Of a stretch of DNA of 64,000 bases, positions 27,701 through 35,902 are shown piece after piece (positions within the stretch are counted from its first letter, which is position 1; each line of letters opens with the position of its first letter). Position numbers and translations under genes: made by a program. The DNA comes from Diadophis punctatus similis (Eukaryota > Chordata > Lepidosauria > Squamata > Dipsadidae): the NCBI GenBank assembly GCA_023053685.1, contig JALIGW010000001.1, positions 66,531,740 through 66,595,739 of the forward strand, written 5' to 3'. Under the pieces are notes generated by a model. It saw only the letters and a program-made list of their open reading frames with translations. It had not been told where the DNA came from and searched no databases.

Positions 27701-30431
27701 ACTTTGCTTGTCGGAGGGTTGCAAAAGACGATAACATGATCCCGGGTCACTGCAACTGCCATAAATACAAGTCAGTTGTCAAGCATCTGAATTTTGATCC
27801 CCTAACCTAACCACTGGGATGATTCAATGGTCATAAGTGTCATAAACAATCATAAGTCACTTTTTTCAGTGATGGTGTAAGTTTGAACGGTCACTAAATG
27901 AACTATTGGAAATCAAGGACTACTTATAACTGCAATGTACTCCACTCTTTAGGGGAGTAGTCTTGAAAACTATTTGGAAATTGCAATTAATATACACTAT
28001 AATACAGTGGTTCTCAACCTTCCTAATGCAGCGACCCGCCGCCGTGATCCCCGCCCCGCTGCCACCATTTGGGTTCTTTTACCCTCTGTGCATGTGCAAA
28101 GCATTCTGTGTATGCGCAGAGGGTAAAAGAACCCAAATGGCGGCATCCGGGCGAAGTCTCCAGACCCTTGTTAAAGGGTCGGTCAACTCCCAAAGGGGTC
28201 GCGACCCCCAGATTGAGAACCGCTGCTATAATAGCTAGACTACTAACTGGTACAAAATTACCAAGATAACATGATAGGAATAGTTGTAGGTTGACAGTGA
28301 GCAGGAGAAAAAAATTGTGGGCACAACTGGATAATCAAAACCCTGCCCCTTTTAACATGTAATGTATGCACATAAACAAGAGAAAGCTCTTGCTTCTTTG
28401 ATGCTATTGATGACCCTGCAGAATGCAGATGCCCCATAACTTGATAATATTGAAAAATCTGCATTGGTTGTCAAATGATTTTTAAGTATAACTAAAGACA
28501 TTAGCGCTAATTACCAACGTCCCAAAAAAGGTCATGATCTGATTTTCCTCTCAGATCTATGGGAGATGCTTTCAAAGGCCTACCTACTGTAAAGAGAGCT
28601 TCTTTTGTTGCTTCACTTTCTTTGCCTTTAGAACACTTGTAAAAACTCTCTTTACTGAGGCCTTTAACATTATTATTTGTGATTTAATTCTTATTTTTCT
28701 TTTGTACATTTTATGCTGTTTTAACTTGTAAAGGTTCGATTATTTATTTTGAACAGAAAAGTGGCATTTAAAACAAGTATGTAAATAAAGCATAATTCAT
28801 ACGACCACAACACTTAAGTGTTCTATAGTCATCTTCTACCTTTTAAATTATTTTTGCACAAAAACATTCTTATCCCAGGTATTTTTGGTTCTCACTATAA
28901 ATATCTGTAGCCTTACCAATTATTCTTTTTTAAAAAAACCCTACCACAACCTTCATAAAACACAATGTGTACTAAGAAATTATAAACTAGGATTACATTT
29001 CCTTGTTTTAAACACATTTTTCAAATGTTGAAATATATTGCAGTAAAAAAATTGACCAACATAAAATTCTGTAGAGGTTAATAACCTACAATTACATCAA
29101 CATATATTCCACTTCAAAGTAGCATTATAGGAAAAGCAGAAATCTGCTTAGTTGTAACATTTAATATACAGAAACACAGCATTTACCACCTAATTTAATA
29201 CCAAATACCAAAATCATTTAGGTTTTAATGGTTGCCAAAACTAGTTAAGGGGTGTCTGAATTTTTAGTATAGTAATACTTTTATTGTTATTACCAATAGG
29301 CTATTCAAGCGAAGATTATGTTCTATCTTTCTTTACCCTTGCATATTATAATACTGTAGTCATACTTTGGTAAATTACAGTATATCGACACATGTTGGTA
29401 ATCACCAGCTACCACATGGATATACCCATTTCTAATAAAGCATTTGAAGAAACTTATTTTGGTCAACGTTTCCCCACTTGTCTCTTAACAATTGGTGGAG
29501 TCATAGTTTTAAGAAGGGGGGGGGGGAATCAGAATTTGAAATAGTTTTCAACAACTGGGATTCTGTCACTCTTGGCCAACGTTGCCCTTCCTTTTAGCAC
29601 TGCCATGTGGAATGACAGCGGTGGGACTTGAGGTGTAGCATTTCCGGAGCACATCGGGCTGAGAAACCCTGCTTTAAAACAAACCATTTGCGAAGTGGAA
29701 AAAAGAAAGTAGGGAGCCGGTACGGGAAGGCAACTTTGGACTTCCACTTCTCTCCTCCTCCTCCTCCTCCCTCCTCCTCAAAGCTAGCAACTCGGCCGGC
29801 CTTTCTTTATTGGCTTCGGCTCTACGTCCTCCTCGAGTCACAATTCGAAAGAATAAAAGCGGCGGGTGCTCAAGAGAAAGAAAGAAACCAGGTCGCCTTC
29901 GCGCTCTCGTCAGCAAGCAAACGGACTTCCAGGCCCCGAAGCCCAACCGTCACATTCACACACGCCCGGGACAGATCGAAAAGCCACCGCGAGCGGGAGA
30001 GAAGAGACATGGGGACACGGCGGGCTTTTCTTCCCAAAACGCCGCCCGCTCTCCCTACAGAAACTCGCGGCGCCCGCTTGCCACTCTTTCCCCCACCTCC
30101 CGCCACCCACGGGGGTCCGTTTCGGACCGGCCTCTGACCCGACCCCCCCCTCACCGTTGAGCGCCGACGCCTGCAGCGTAGCTCCTGAGGTGCCGTCGAT
30201 GACTTTGATGGCGCCGCGGGCGGTCACGGCCAGGATGGCGTTGAGCGCCGGGTGGTAACACAGGCTGCAAAGCCCGTCGGCGTCGCAACGCAGGCAGCCG
30301 TCCCGCAGCAGCAACCACTCGCAGGGGCCTGGACCCGGGCCCGGTCCTGGACCAGGTCCTGGACCCGGCCCCGGCACGGTCGACACCGGCCCCGAGGAAC
30401 AAGACGCTCCCCCGGCCTCCTCCGCCGCCAT
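850..30431 (-). CDS. BIRC6: BIRC6 (BRUCE/Apollon), N-terminal ten coding exons; gene continues left of window
   Basis: Giant inhibitor-of-apoptosis protein. In other vertebrates it binds caspases, HtrA2 and SMAC and acts as a chimeric E2/E3 ubiquitin ligase at the trans-Golgi, midbody and autophagosomes. I joined exons 30155-30431, 19390-19571, 16046-16183, 15203-15396, 12527-12638, 8805-8887, 7386-7608, 7141-7301, 3890-3948 and 850-2244. All splice sites are GT-AG, phases agree, and the sum is 2824 nt (941 codons plus one base). The protein follows human BIRC6 closely: an N-terminal beta-propeller-like region ([13 protein letters not shown]), a BIR domain at about residues 274-345 with zinc ligands C312, C315, H332 and C339, then the conserved [20 protein letters not shown] segment and a propeller-like C-terminal part. 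The UBC domain lies far outside the window. The start chosen is the ATG at 30431 (MAAEEAGG), which matches the internal methionine used in the shorter human isoform. No frameshift or stop was seen. Confidence 0.96.
2566..3127. mobile_element. Non-autonomous DNA transposon with 26-bp terminal inverted repeats
   Basis: Ends GTATTTTTCGGAGTATAAGA and its near-complement (…TCTTATAGTCCAAAAAATAC) are inverted. The interior holds alternating inverted copies of a GCCTGCAGAGTGCTCCTGGG block and tttttgcaaaaatggg motifs. No clear target duplication. In a BIRC6 intron. Confidence 0.7.
3295..3530 (-). mobile_element. L2/CR1-clade LINE 3' end fragment, antisense
   Basis: A (TTTA)n run, then TATGCCGCCCAACTCCCGAA and GGGCGGCGTACAAC, the reverse complement of the LINE 3' tail found at 18660-18740 and 39895-39970. 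Confidence 0.65.
3890..3948 (-). CDS. BIRC6: BIRC6 coding exon 9 (micro-exon, acidic/serine-rich)
   Basis: 59 nt coding [20 protein letters not shown], matching human [20 protein letters not shown]. Flanked by an AG acceptor (GATTTTAG) and a GTAGGC donor. Too short to appear as an ORF. It links exon 8 (phase 2) to exon 10 (phase 1) exactly. Confidence 0.93.
4152..4585 (+). mobile_element. hAT-type non-autonomous element, family A
   Basis: Inverted ends CAGTGATGGCGAACCT / GGTTCTCCATCACTG. Perfect 8-bp duplication ACCTATAT (4144-4151, 4586-4593). GC-rich palindromic interior. In a BIRC6 intron. Confidence 0.88.
4855..5085 (+). mobile_element. Sauria-type SINE (degraded head)
   Basis: Holds the TGCAGTATTGCAGG, AAAATGAGGACCCAGATT and CTTAGAGAGTGCTGTAA blocks of the squamate tRNA-derived SINE; the A-box head is eroded. 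Confidence 0.75.
5597..6201 (+). mobile_element. Rex1-type LINE, 3' fragment with C-terminal RT-associated ORF
   Basis: A 142-codon open frame ([54 protein letters not shown]) matches the C-terminus of Rex1/Babar-type LINEs. It is followed by a short 3' UTR ending TACGTACAATGACAATAAAT and an (ATT)n tail. 5'-truncated, no catalytic RT motif left. Not a host gene. Confidence 0.8.
6562..6797 (-). mobile_element. Sauria-type SINE, antisense
   Basis: Reverse complement of the consensus from TAGCAATAGC tail to the head CACTGCGCCACC (A box). Near full length. Confidence 0.85.
7141..7301 (-). CDS. BIRC6: BIRC6 coding exon 8
   Basis: Codes [20 protein letters not shown] through [13 protein letters not shown]. 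The acceptor is GCATAG and the donor GTATGC. Clear homology to human BIRC6. Confidence 0.95.
7386..7608 (-). CDS. BIRC6: BIRC6 coding exon 7 (end of BIR domain)
   Basis: Codes [20 protein letters not shown] through [13 protein letters not shown]332 and C339 complete the BIR zinc site (C-x2-C-x16-H-x6-C). A WD-like strand (ICIWDISKL) follows. Phase 0 at the end. Confidence 0.95.
8805..8887 (-). CDS. BIRC6: BIRC6 coding exon 6 (BIR zinc-binding cysteines)
   Basis: 83 nt coding [20 protein letters not shown] then WEPTDEP, with the codon for the next Trp split across the intron. It holds zinc ligands C312 and C315. The donor GTGAGA follows CCTTG. Confidence 0.94.
9143..9368 (+). mobile_element. 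Sauria-type SINE with microsatellite tail
   Basis: Head GGTGACGCAGTGGTTAGAAC through GCGGTATATAAGTCTAAATG; its 3' end runs straight into the (AT)n microsatellite, which probably grew from the SINE tail. Confidence 0.85.
9369..9598. repeat. Compound microsatellite (AT)n(GTAT)n(AT)n(CATA)n(TG)n
   Basis: About 230 bp of uninterrupted simple repeats. The GTAT and CATA/ATAC tracts are complementary to one another around an AT core. All ORFs across it are repeat shadows. Confidence 0.97.
9692..9758. repeat. (GT)n microsatellite
   Basis: About 33 GT units, 95 bp downstream of the compound microsatellite. Confidence 0.97.
9760..10483. other. BIRC6 intron, no feature recognised
   Basis: AT-rich unique-looking sequence after the GT microsatellite, with short open frames only. 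Confidence 0.6.
10484..10570. mobile_element. hAT-type element fragment
   Basis: AATAGCCAACCTTTTGGCCT then GGGCCACACTG, similar to the end of a common vertebrate hAT family. Truncated by the following CR1 copy; no second end found. Confidence 0.35.
10590..10930 (-). mobile_element. CR1-type LINE fragment, antisense
   Basis: Plus strand has GAGTTGGAAAGGACCTTGTA, CAACCCCCTGCTCAAGCAGG and TGTTCCATTGGTTGATTGTT. The minus strand codes a C-terminal polymerase-tail pattern ([30 protein letters not shown]). It abuts an antisense SINE at 10935. Confidence 0.75.
10935..11133 (-). mobile_element. Sauria-type SINE, antisense, head-truncated
   Basis: AATAGCAATAGCACTTAGAC through CAGCCTGCAATACTGTA-like end; the A box is lost. 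Confidence 0.8.
11134..12526. other. BIRC6 intron, no feature recognised
   Basis: AT-rich. No repeat ends, exon or RNA gene seen between the SINE and exon 5. Confidence 0.6.
12527..12638 (-). CDS. BIRC6: BIRC6 coding exon 5 (start of BIR domain)
   Basis: Codes [20 protein letters not shown] then [17 protein letters not shown]. This opens the BIR fold (R-x-x-F-x-x-W-P signature). The exon was too short and too conserved to stand out as an ORF; it was found by translating the minus strand between exons 4 and 6. The donor is GTAAAT. Confidence 0.94.
13405..14440 (+). mobile_element. Helitron-like element with three ~180-bp tandem units
   Basis: The (TA)n start, (TGTA)n and CATAACTCTGGAACGCCTCG leader resemble Helitron 5' ends. 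Tandem units begin at AGGCCTAGG 13622, 13798 and 13981 (spacings 176 and 183 bp), each with AGTAGGCCTACGAAG and CCCAGGATCGTCCTT. No Rep/helicase ORF and no clear CTAG hairpin end, so the class is tentative. Confidence 0.45.
15203..15396 (-). CDS. BIRC6: BIRC6 coding exon 4
   Basis: Codes [20 protein letters not shown] through [15 protein letters not shown]. The donor is GTATGG and the exon ends in phase 2. Highly conserved with human BIRC6. Confidence 0.95.
15575..15645. mobile_element. Degraded DNA-transposon-like fragment
   Basis: CTGGCCCTCCAGATGTTGGT and TTCCCAGCAGCCCTACCC resemble a common vertebrate interspersed repeat, also seen near 44550-44697 and 61005-61196. Weak. Confidence 0.3.
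16046..16183 (-). CDS. BIRC6: BIRC6 coding exon 3
   Basis: 46 codons, [20 protein letters not shown] through NHKVAK. The acceptor is GCATCTCAG and the donor GTAAGA. Nearly identical to mammalian BIRC6. Confidence 0.95.
16184..17576. other. BIRC6 intron 2, no feature recognised
   Basis: AT-rich sequence between exon 3 and the L2/CR1-clade LINE. Confidence 0.6.
17577..18742 (+). mobile_element. L2/CR1-clade LINE, 5'-truncated, reverse transcriptase remnant
   Basis: Codes [15 protein letters not shown] and the catalytic [11 protein letters not shown] box, then (after a frame break near 18040-18130) [30 protein letters not shown] and [15 protein letters not shown]. It ends in a GCCGCCCTGAGTCC tail and (ATAA)n. 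Frameshifted, so inactive. In BIRC6 intron 2, against gene sense. Confidence 0.88.
18781..19071 (-). mobile_element. 291-bp insertion flanked by 32-bp identical direct repeats
   Basis: The direct repeats are 18749-18780 and 19072-19103, identical over 32 bp. The insert starts with ten Ts (a poly-A tail on the minus strand) and carries a CCAAT-like and TTTAAAT-like stretch at its far end. This looks like a target-primed reverse-transcription product of unknown source; the long duplication is unusual. Confidence 0.6.
19390..19571 (-). CDS. BIRC6: BIRC6 coding exon 2
   Basis: Codes [20 protein letters not shown] through [13 protein letters not shown]. The acceptor is TTTTACAG and the donor GTAAGT. 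It matches human residues just after TLQASAL. Length 182 nt; it ends in phase 0. Confidence 0.95.
20010..20252. repeat. Direct repeat pair with AT-rich minisatellite between
   Basis: ATATCTTCCAAACATCC...AATTCATAACC occurs at about 20010-20055 and again at 20212-20252, with imperfect ACAATTTAAAATGGAAT units between. Confidence 0.6.
20465..21590. mobile_element. Mariner-like element remnant with GC-rich repeated interior
   Basis: Outer parts (TTCAACAACTGTTTTAAGTG left; TCTAAGTCAAGGACTACCT right) match the ends of the squamate mariner-like MITE seen at 27533-27926. The middle (20880-21200) holds degenerate ~60-bp units with GCAGCTTTGC / GCTGCAGTGCTGGG motifs. Boundaries uncertain. Confidence 0.4.
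22130..22965 (-). mobile_element. Gypsy-like LTR retrotransposon fragment: LTR plus start of gag
   Basis: On the minus strand an LTR (about 22965 to 22740) starts TGTTAGAAGGG, has AATAAA and ends GGGCCTGACA. About 130 nt later an ATG (22611) opens a 115-codon frame with a coiled N-terminus and a capsid-like [17 protein letters not shown] segment, broken soon after. Only the 5' end of the element remains. The LTR resembles 48240-48531. Confidence 0.6.
23490..23740 (+). mobile_element. Possible RTE-type LINE remnant
   Basis: Frames with [10 protein letters not shown] and [18 protein letters not shown] strings resemble the RTE/BovB endonuclease-RT linker, broken by stops. Weak. Confidence 0.25.
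24707..24976 (+). mobile_element. hAT-type non-autonomous element, family C
   Basis: Inverted ends CAGGGGTCCCCAACCCC / GGTTGGGGAACTCTG. Perfect 8-bp duplication CCTTATGG (24699-24706, 24977-24984). In BIRC6 intron 1. Confidence 0.88.
25170..25475 (+). mobile_element. L1-type LINE 3' end
   Basis: A short frame [19 protein letters not shown] precedes a stop, then an AT-rich 3' UTR and an A-rich (AAAAT)n tail, as at the end of squamate L1 ORF2. Confidence 0.5.
25740..26052 (+). mobile_element. LINE 3'-tail fragment
   Basis: GTGAGTTGCCGAGAGTTTGG ... GGTGGCTATACAAATC then A-rich end, the usual L2/CR1-clade tail pattern. Confidence 0.45.
26770..27110 (-). pseudogene. Protein-like decayed ORF in BIRC6 intron 1, unidentified
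   Basis: A minus-strand frame reads [20 protein letters not shown], then [20 protein letters not shown] and [20 protein letters not shown]; upstream the same frame continues ([22 protein letters not shown]) across one stop. The composition looks like real protein rather than chance. I do not recognise the family; it could be a retrocopy or part of a mobile element. Confidence 0.35.
27533..27926. mobile_element. Mariner-like MITE
   Basis: Inverted ends AGATAGTCCTCGATTTAC / AAATCAAGGACTACTTA, flanked by TA (27531-27532 and 27927-27928). The interior has the GTTAAGTGA motif repeated. No transposase. Confidence 0.75.
28005..28225 (+). mobile_element. hAT-type non-autonomous element, family D
   Basis: Inverted ends CAGTGGTTCTCAACCTT / GATTGAGAACCGCTG. 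Perfect 8-bp duplication CTATAATA (27997-28004, 28226-28233). A central palindrome (GGTTCTTTTACCCTCTG...) lies inside. Confidence 0.9.
28226..29749. other. BIRC6 intron 1, mostly unrecognised
   Basis: A possible LINE tail lies at 28540-28790 (TTTTATGCTGTTTTAACTTG). A poly-G run lies at 29517-29526. Nothing else supported. Confidence 0.5.
30155..30431 (-). CDS. BIRC6: BIRC6 coding exon 1
   Basis: Codes MAAEEAGG, then a run of Gly-Pro repeats (about 30335-30375), then [17 protein letters not shown] and [20 protein letters not shown], which is the start of the N-terminal propeller. The donor is GTGAGG after a single base (phase 1). The GP run is low-complexity and variable between species. The exon lies in a CpG island. 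Confidence 0.93.
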
Positions 30432-30541
30432 CGCGCAGGACAAGAGGCCCGGCGGAGCCGCTCAGTGACAGTCCCGAGAGGAGCCGCCGCCACCAGTCAG
30501 CATCCGGGTCCGGAGAAAGGGGGAGGGAAAAAAGGGAGAGG

Positions 30542-30545
<4 letters not shown>

Positions 30546-30579
<34 letters not shown>
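30546..30579. repeat. (GA)n microsatellite in BIRC6 5' UTR/promoter
   Basis: About 17 uninterrupted AG units followed by purine-rich sequence, between the ETS/CRE motifs and the BIRC6 start codon. Confidence 0.9.
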
Positions 30580-30584
<5 letters not shown>

Positions 30585-31089
30585 GAGGGAGCTGAGCGTC
30601 GGCGTCCGCAGGAAGTGACGTAACTGCGCCGGAAGCAGAGTGCCGCTAAGAAACCGCTTCTCAAGTGTTCAGTGCATGTTCGAAGTGAAAGGGCGGAAAG
30701 AGAATTGACATGCGCCCTACCGCCTCCTGAGGCGATCCCTAAGAACTCGCTTTAAGTCACCTGACCAGCAGATGCTGCCTATTCCTGCCTCCGTAGTCAG
30801 ATATGTATCCGCCCTCCAGCCTACTTTTAATGGCCGTTGAAGTGGCGGGTGTATTTATTTCGTAAACTGACGAAATAGAACTACTGGAAAGAAGAAAGAA
30901 AGAAAAAAACAAAATAAAACCCAGCTTTCCTTTCAGATTTTGAGAGAAAACCGATTTGCAATTTTTGGCAGCCTTCAAAATTTGGAGCCTCCGAATGTAA
31001 AACGTCTCGATTGCTGGAGATAGTACTTTTAGAGACCAGTCGGTCGAAGAAGGCTGACTGCAGACCGCTTCTTGATTCTCATTGGTTTT

Positions 31090-32569
31090 GGGGCCTCTGT
31101 AAAGCCTAATATGAGTTTATTATAGATCCGGCCAAGCGGGCGAAGATTTATAGCGTTTATTTTCACAGCCACAGCCTGACTGTGTATTAGGATAGTGAGA
31201 TAATACCACCGCATTTCCACGTATTGAAAGTAAGTAGTAAATCCCACTTTGGTTTGTTTAAAAAGATACTTGGACTCCTGTTTAAGTTGTGGAACTTCTT
31301 CTTTTGAGTTGCTCTTCTATTTCCTCTAATTTTACTATTTCCAAGGAAATAATGAGGTCTTGAGCTGTTTGAGCCCTTGGATAGCAATATTTTGGACTGG
31401 TACAAGAAAATAATTGTTATGGCTACCATATCTTGTCTATAATAATCTGCATACCACAAGATGTCAAAGAGTTAGTTTTCCCTGTCACTTTGCTGCTATC
31501 TAGTGGTAACTTGGATTTTTGCAGCCAAGATTCGTTAGCCTTAACTAATTTAACTCTAGCTGTGAAAGCTAGACCATTTGGAGGGTTGAAGAAAAACTGA
31601 TGCCTTTGAATTGTGCTGAATAAAATAACTGAACATACCACCAATTACAAAAAGACATCATTTAATATTGGAGGAAATAAAAATCACGCTGCTCATTGGA
31701 AGCACCAATAATGAAGCTATGGTTTTTGAATACATAACGCAAAAGCAATAGTCAATGGAGAAAATTTTGATGCTTACAAAAATCGAATGCAATTGAGAGG
31801 CCAACAGAAGACAAGATCCAAGATACCGTCGCTAATGATATAAGCATGAGCTTACATGAAATCAGAAGCAGTAACCAAGAGACAGTCATTGTAGAATGAT
31901 GTCCATCAGGCCACAGAATGCAGAAATGACTGTATGCAGAACTTCCATTAATCTGAAATGATATAATCAGAGTGTACAGCAGTGGTTGTGGTGAACAGCA
32001 CTAATCACCACTTCCAAGCCCAGTCTGGCCAGAAAGCTCAAAACCTCTGAAATGGAGCGTCTATGGCTCATCAGACAATCTGAAGGATACTATGGTCTGT
32101 GTTAGCAAAAGCAATTGAGACACTCAAAAGAATCAACAGACATTGGCTATCTACTTTCAACAGTCCTGTATTTCAGATTTAAAAAGCCTAGCCTTTTTCT
32201 AGCAACATATTTTCAAGGTATGAGAATTTTCAAATACATTTTTGATTTATTTGTGTATTGATACAAGCTCAGAAGCATTCAGTTTAATGCTGAGGAAAGA
32301 AGCTTATTTAAGAGTAAAGAAACATTACTAGTTTCTTTCTTAGACACCATTATGTCTATTTAATGATAGGTTTAACATGCAAACATTCCTCAATATTCAA
32401 GAGTTCAAGAGGTATTCAGCTAAAATACAGAAAGTTTGAAAATCTGAAACAGAGGTATTAACAAAGTAGATAAGAACAATGGCCTCCTACATCTATGCCA
32501 GTGATATCCAAGACTTGAATTCAGTAAGCAGGGCAGATAAATTTATTTGCAGAACTTATAGGGCTTACT
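31090..32569. other. Intergenic, upstream of BIRC6, no feature recognised
   Basis: No exon or clear transposon end. The part from 31640 to 32200 may be an old repeat, but no motif supports a class. Confidence 0.5.
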
Positions 32570-33190
32570 GTCTCACATAGTGATCCAACTAATAAAGAGG
32601 ACTAAAAGCAGACCAATCTTTCCCATCAGATGCCAGACAAACCAAACCTGGAGTTAGCCTCATGACTCAACACCCTCAGCTTGGCCCAGCACTTGGTCTT
32701 CACATTCTAGAAGACTAAAAGGATAGGTCCTCTCAAATCTCAGTTGGGGGCTATTCCAAAAGGCTGGAATGGTTACAGAGAAGGCACATTTCTAAGGTCC
32801 CATCAGATGACAGCATTTAAGGGAAATGACCTGGAGTGCACCTACCATACCTGACTTAGTAGAAGGGGCAGAGATCCTTAGGTGCAGGTGGTCCCACAAA
32901 TAACTGTGTAGGTGATAACAAGCCCCTCGAATTGCACCCAGAAAGGAAATGGGAGCAATCCAGCTCACACAACAGTGGTGTAAATCAAGCAAACCACAGG
33001 GCACCCAGAACTATGCCTGCTATTGCATTTTGGACCAATTGCAGCTTTTGGATGGTCTTTGCCCCATTACAGCATTGTAGTAATCCAAATGAAAAGTGAC
33101 TACGGCACGAATGACGAAGAGTAAGCACGTTTGCAAAATAAGACAACAGAAAAGTGCCAACATATGCACTAGGAGTCGGGCAGCACATAA
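32570..33190 (-). mobile_element. Old L2/CR1-clade LINE fragment, antisense
   Basis: Minus-strand frames give TIQKLQLVQNAIAG and a CCHLMGPKKCAFSVTIPAFW-like stretch, matching the C-terminal region of the better kept copies at 18120 and 39310. Many stops. Confidence 0.55.
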
Positions 33191-34383
33191 ATGTAATAAA
33201 AATAGTTATTCTTTTAAGTGCAGTACAAGTCCATTGTGTAATGCTACTTTCAAAATGGGTACTGGGAGGGGGGAAGTAAGCTGCAAAAGGAAACTTTTTT
33301 CCCTTAAAACTAAATGTGAAATTGAAAGAAAAGTAGAATTAACCTCAAATTTTTAAAAAGAAACTTATGATTTCACTTAAAATAGTTACTAACGCCTACT
33401 GCAGAGAAAAGTATGCGTATAGCAGAATTAGTTTTCTCAGGTTATAACATTCAGTAGATGAAACATTACTGTGAATAGTCTGTCAAACTCTCACATGGAT
33501 ATCCATGACTTTAGCTGATGGAAAGCTATAAAATGAAAACCTTGTAATTCTTTTCACATGTTTTCAGATGACAAAAGCTTGTATTTCAGTAATCCTAAAA
33601 ATTTATTTACATTCTTATAAACACATCTTAAAACACATGAAATATGGGTATTTATCTCTTGGATTAGATAGTATACATAAGATTTATATGTATTGTGCAA
33701 ACAAACTGAATTCCATTTTGTATAAAATACATGTATTTACATATATGTTAGGCTAAAAGTTAAGAGTTGATGCACTACTATAAATAAATAGTTTAATCCA
33801 CTGGGAAACTGTTGACAAAGCTTCTTTTATACAGCATATTTAAATGATATTGAACTTTGGAAGCATAATGGGTTCTGCTCAAGTTTACAGAAAATATTGT
33901 TACATCCTAATATATTCTTTAATTCAAACCAGTTTCTAATCAATTAAGACAATAACTATTTTAACGAATTAGCATTTATACCAACACATTTTTCTATTTA
34001 AGAATGCTTCTAATGATTGGCTGATTACATGAGCCAACTTTGAGATCATACTGGACAGAATGTATAGAAGTGTTAGCCCAGCATATGTTCAGGGCGTTGG
34101 CTATGGGAAGTCTGAGATTGCCCGGATTGCCATATATCTGTGTTACCTCTAGGCAGAGCTATCTGCTTTAAAGCTGAATTTGATTATTAAGATTTTAAAA
34201 GGGTAGATGAAACTGAAATATTACATTTATATTTTAAGCAGAAATAATATTGTATAGTTTCATACACAATGTTTTTCTTCCATTTTAGTGTTTTTATAAA
34301 TCAAAGTCTGCCATAGAATTGGACATTCCAGAGACCATTAAATAATACATGGTTCTGAAAATGATCATTAATAATGATTATTA
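33191..34383. other. Intergenic between BIRC6 and YIPF4, no feature recognised
   Basis: AT-rich, short chance ORFs only. Confidence 0.6.
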
Positions 34384-34598
34384 AGAGCCCAGGTGGCGCA
34401 GTGGTTAGAATGCAGTACTGCAGGCTACTTCTGCTGGCTGCCTGCAATTTGGCAGTTCAAATCTCACCAGGCTCAAGGTTGACTCAACCTTCCATCCTTC
34501 TGAGGTCAGTATGAGGACCCAGATTGTTGGGAGCAATACACTGACTCTGTAAACTGCTTAAGAGAGGGCTGCAAAGTCTAAGTGCTATTGCTATTACA
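34384..34598 (+). mobile_element. Sauria-type SINE
   Basis: GAGCCCAGGTGGCGCAGTGG head (A box), B-box-like GTTCAAATCTC, and a GTGCTATTGCTATTA tail. Confidence 0.88.
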
Positions 34599-35548
34599 CA
34601 GAAAAACGCAGGCTGTTTTTAAGCAGAAAGTAGCACTTTCACAGCTTTTATATGTACAGGCATCGCTTCATATGAAAAGTAGATATAACTTGTTATTCTT
34701 CCATTTTTATAATTCTGTAAAGGAGGAACTAATAGAAGGCACATGTTAAAGCCTTTTTGTTTTATTCCTGGCTTTGATTTCCACGAATTTATTCATAAAA
34801 AATGGGTCCAATGACATGAGCGGGGTGTAGAAGGAAAGATTGATGAAAACAGCATTATAGCACAAGCCTCACTCTGTTTCACGACATTCCTTACATCATG
34901 CATTGCACACATGCCCCAAAGTGTTGGGGCTTGCAGTGTGATGCTCCTTTTATCATTCTGAGAAAAACAACCAGATTCTGTGGATGCGCTGATTAATAAA
35001 TTCTAACATCGGGAATGGATTTAAGTTATTTTCCTAAATGCTGATAACTTGAAATTAAGTTCCATCAAAATAAGAGAATGTTAGGTCTAAACTTCATCTG
35101 CTTAACAATAAAAATCTGCTGCTCGACTTACAGAATTGGCAGAAATTTAGCATTTCATTTGTCAGTAAAATCAACAAATAGCGCAGTAGTTTGTAGCTAC
35201 TTATTCTATTAAATAATGCATAATTGTTTAACTTATTCAAATACAATCAAATTTAATCTATATGAAAATATTTAGAAGTGCTGAAAAACAATATGGTAAT
35301 ATATTAACAATTTTGCAAAGTATATAGTTCATTTTTTTCCAAGTCTGGCTATAGTATATATTATTTAAGTGCAGCGAGATGTCAATGCGCATCCAAAAAT
35401 TCAAATTCAGAAAATGCAAAAGTAATTGTTTCTCTATTTGGATGAGCAACTCAATGCAATTTATGCCTTTGATTGCCAATTTGACAAAAACTATTTGTAT
35501 ATCTGCTTATCTGAATAAGGAGACTAGATTAAATATGTGCCTTGCAAA

Positions 35549-35902
35549 CAGGGTGGATTTGATTTAAATCAAATCGATTTAAAACATGATTTAAGTCACT
35601 AGTAATAAGGCTTGATTTAAATCAACTCGATTTAAATTATAATTTTAAAAGAGCAACTGTCTTGTCTGTCCCGCAGCGGCTCCTCCTCTGACCTGCTTTA
35701 ACTCACCAACAGTCCCAATATTGCAGAATATGCTACATAACTAAGCTCCATTTCATGCTGAATAAACTATCTTTAGATAGATTTTTACTCCAAAAGCATT
35801 TTATTAAAATAATTTTTTCTAAAATAAAAAAAAATCCGATTTAAATTTTTTAAAAATCTGATTTTTTTATTTTTTAAAAATCATCAATTTTTATCCACCC
35901 TG
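35549..35902. mobile_element. hAT-type non-autonomous element, family E (AT-rich)
   Basis: Inverted ends CAGGGTGGATTTGATTTAAA / ATTTTTATCCACCCTG. Perfect 8-bp duplication CTTGCAAA (35541-35548, 35903-35910). The interior is full of GATTTAAATC palindromes. Confidence 0.9.

Larger units (their letters stand above)
29750..30660 (-). promoter_or_regulatory. BIRC6: CpG-island promoter and 5' UTR of BIRC6
   Basis: GC- and CpG-rich DNA surrounds the BIRC6 start codon. Just upstream of the ATG on the transcribed strand are an ETS/CRE composite at 30611-30624 (GGAAGTGACGTAAC on the plus strand) and a second ETS core at 30629-30636 (CCGGAAGC). An ATTGG (inverted CCAAT) lies farther up at 31081-31085. 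There is no TATA box. The arrangement is typical of housekeeping promoters; the exact start site is inferred. Confidence 0.6.

Noticed and set aside
29628..30258. Plus-strand ORFs up to 169 codons, antisense to BIRC6 exon 1
   Set aside because: A GC-rich CpG island lacks stops by chance. The frames have low-complexity Arg/Pro content and no family match.
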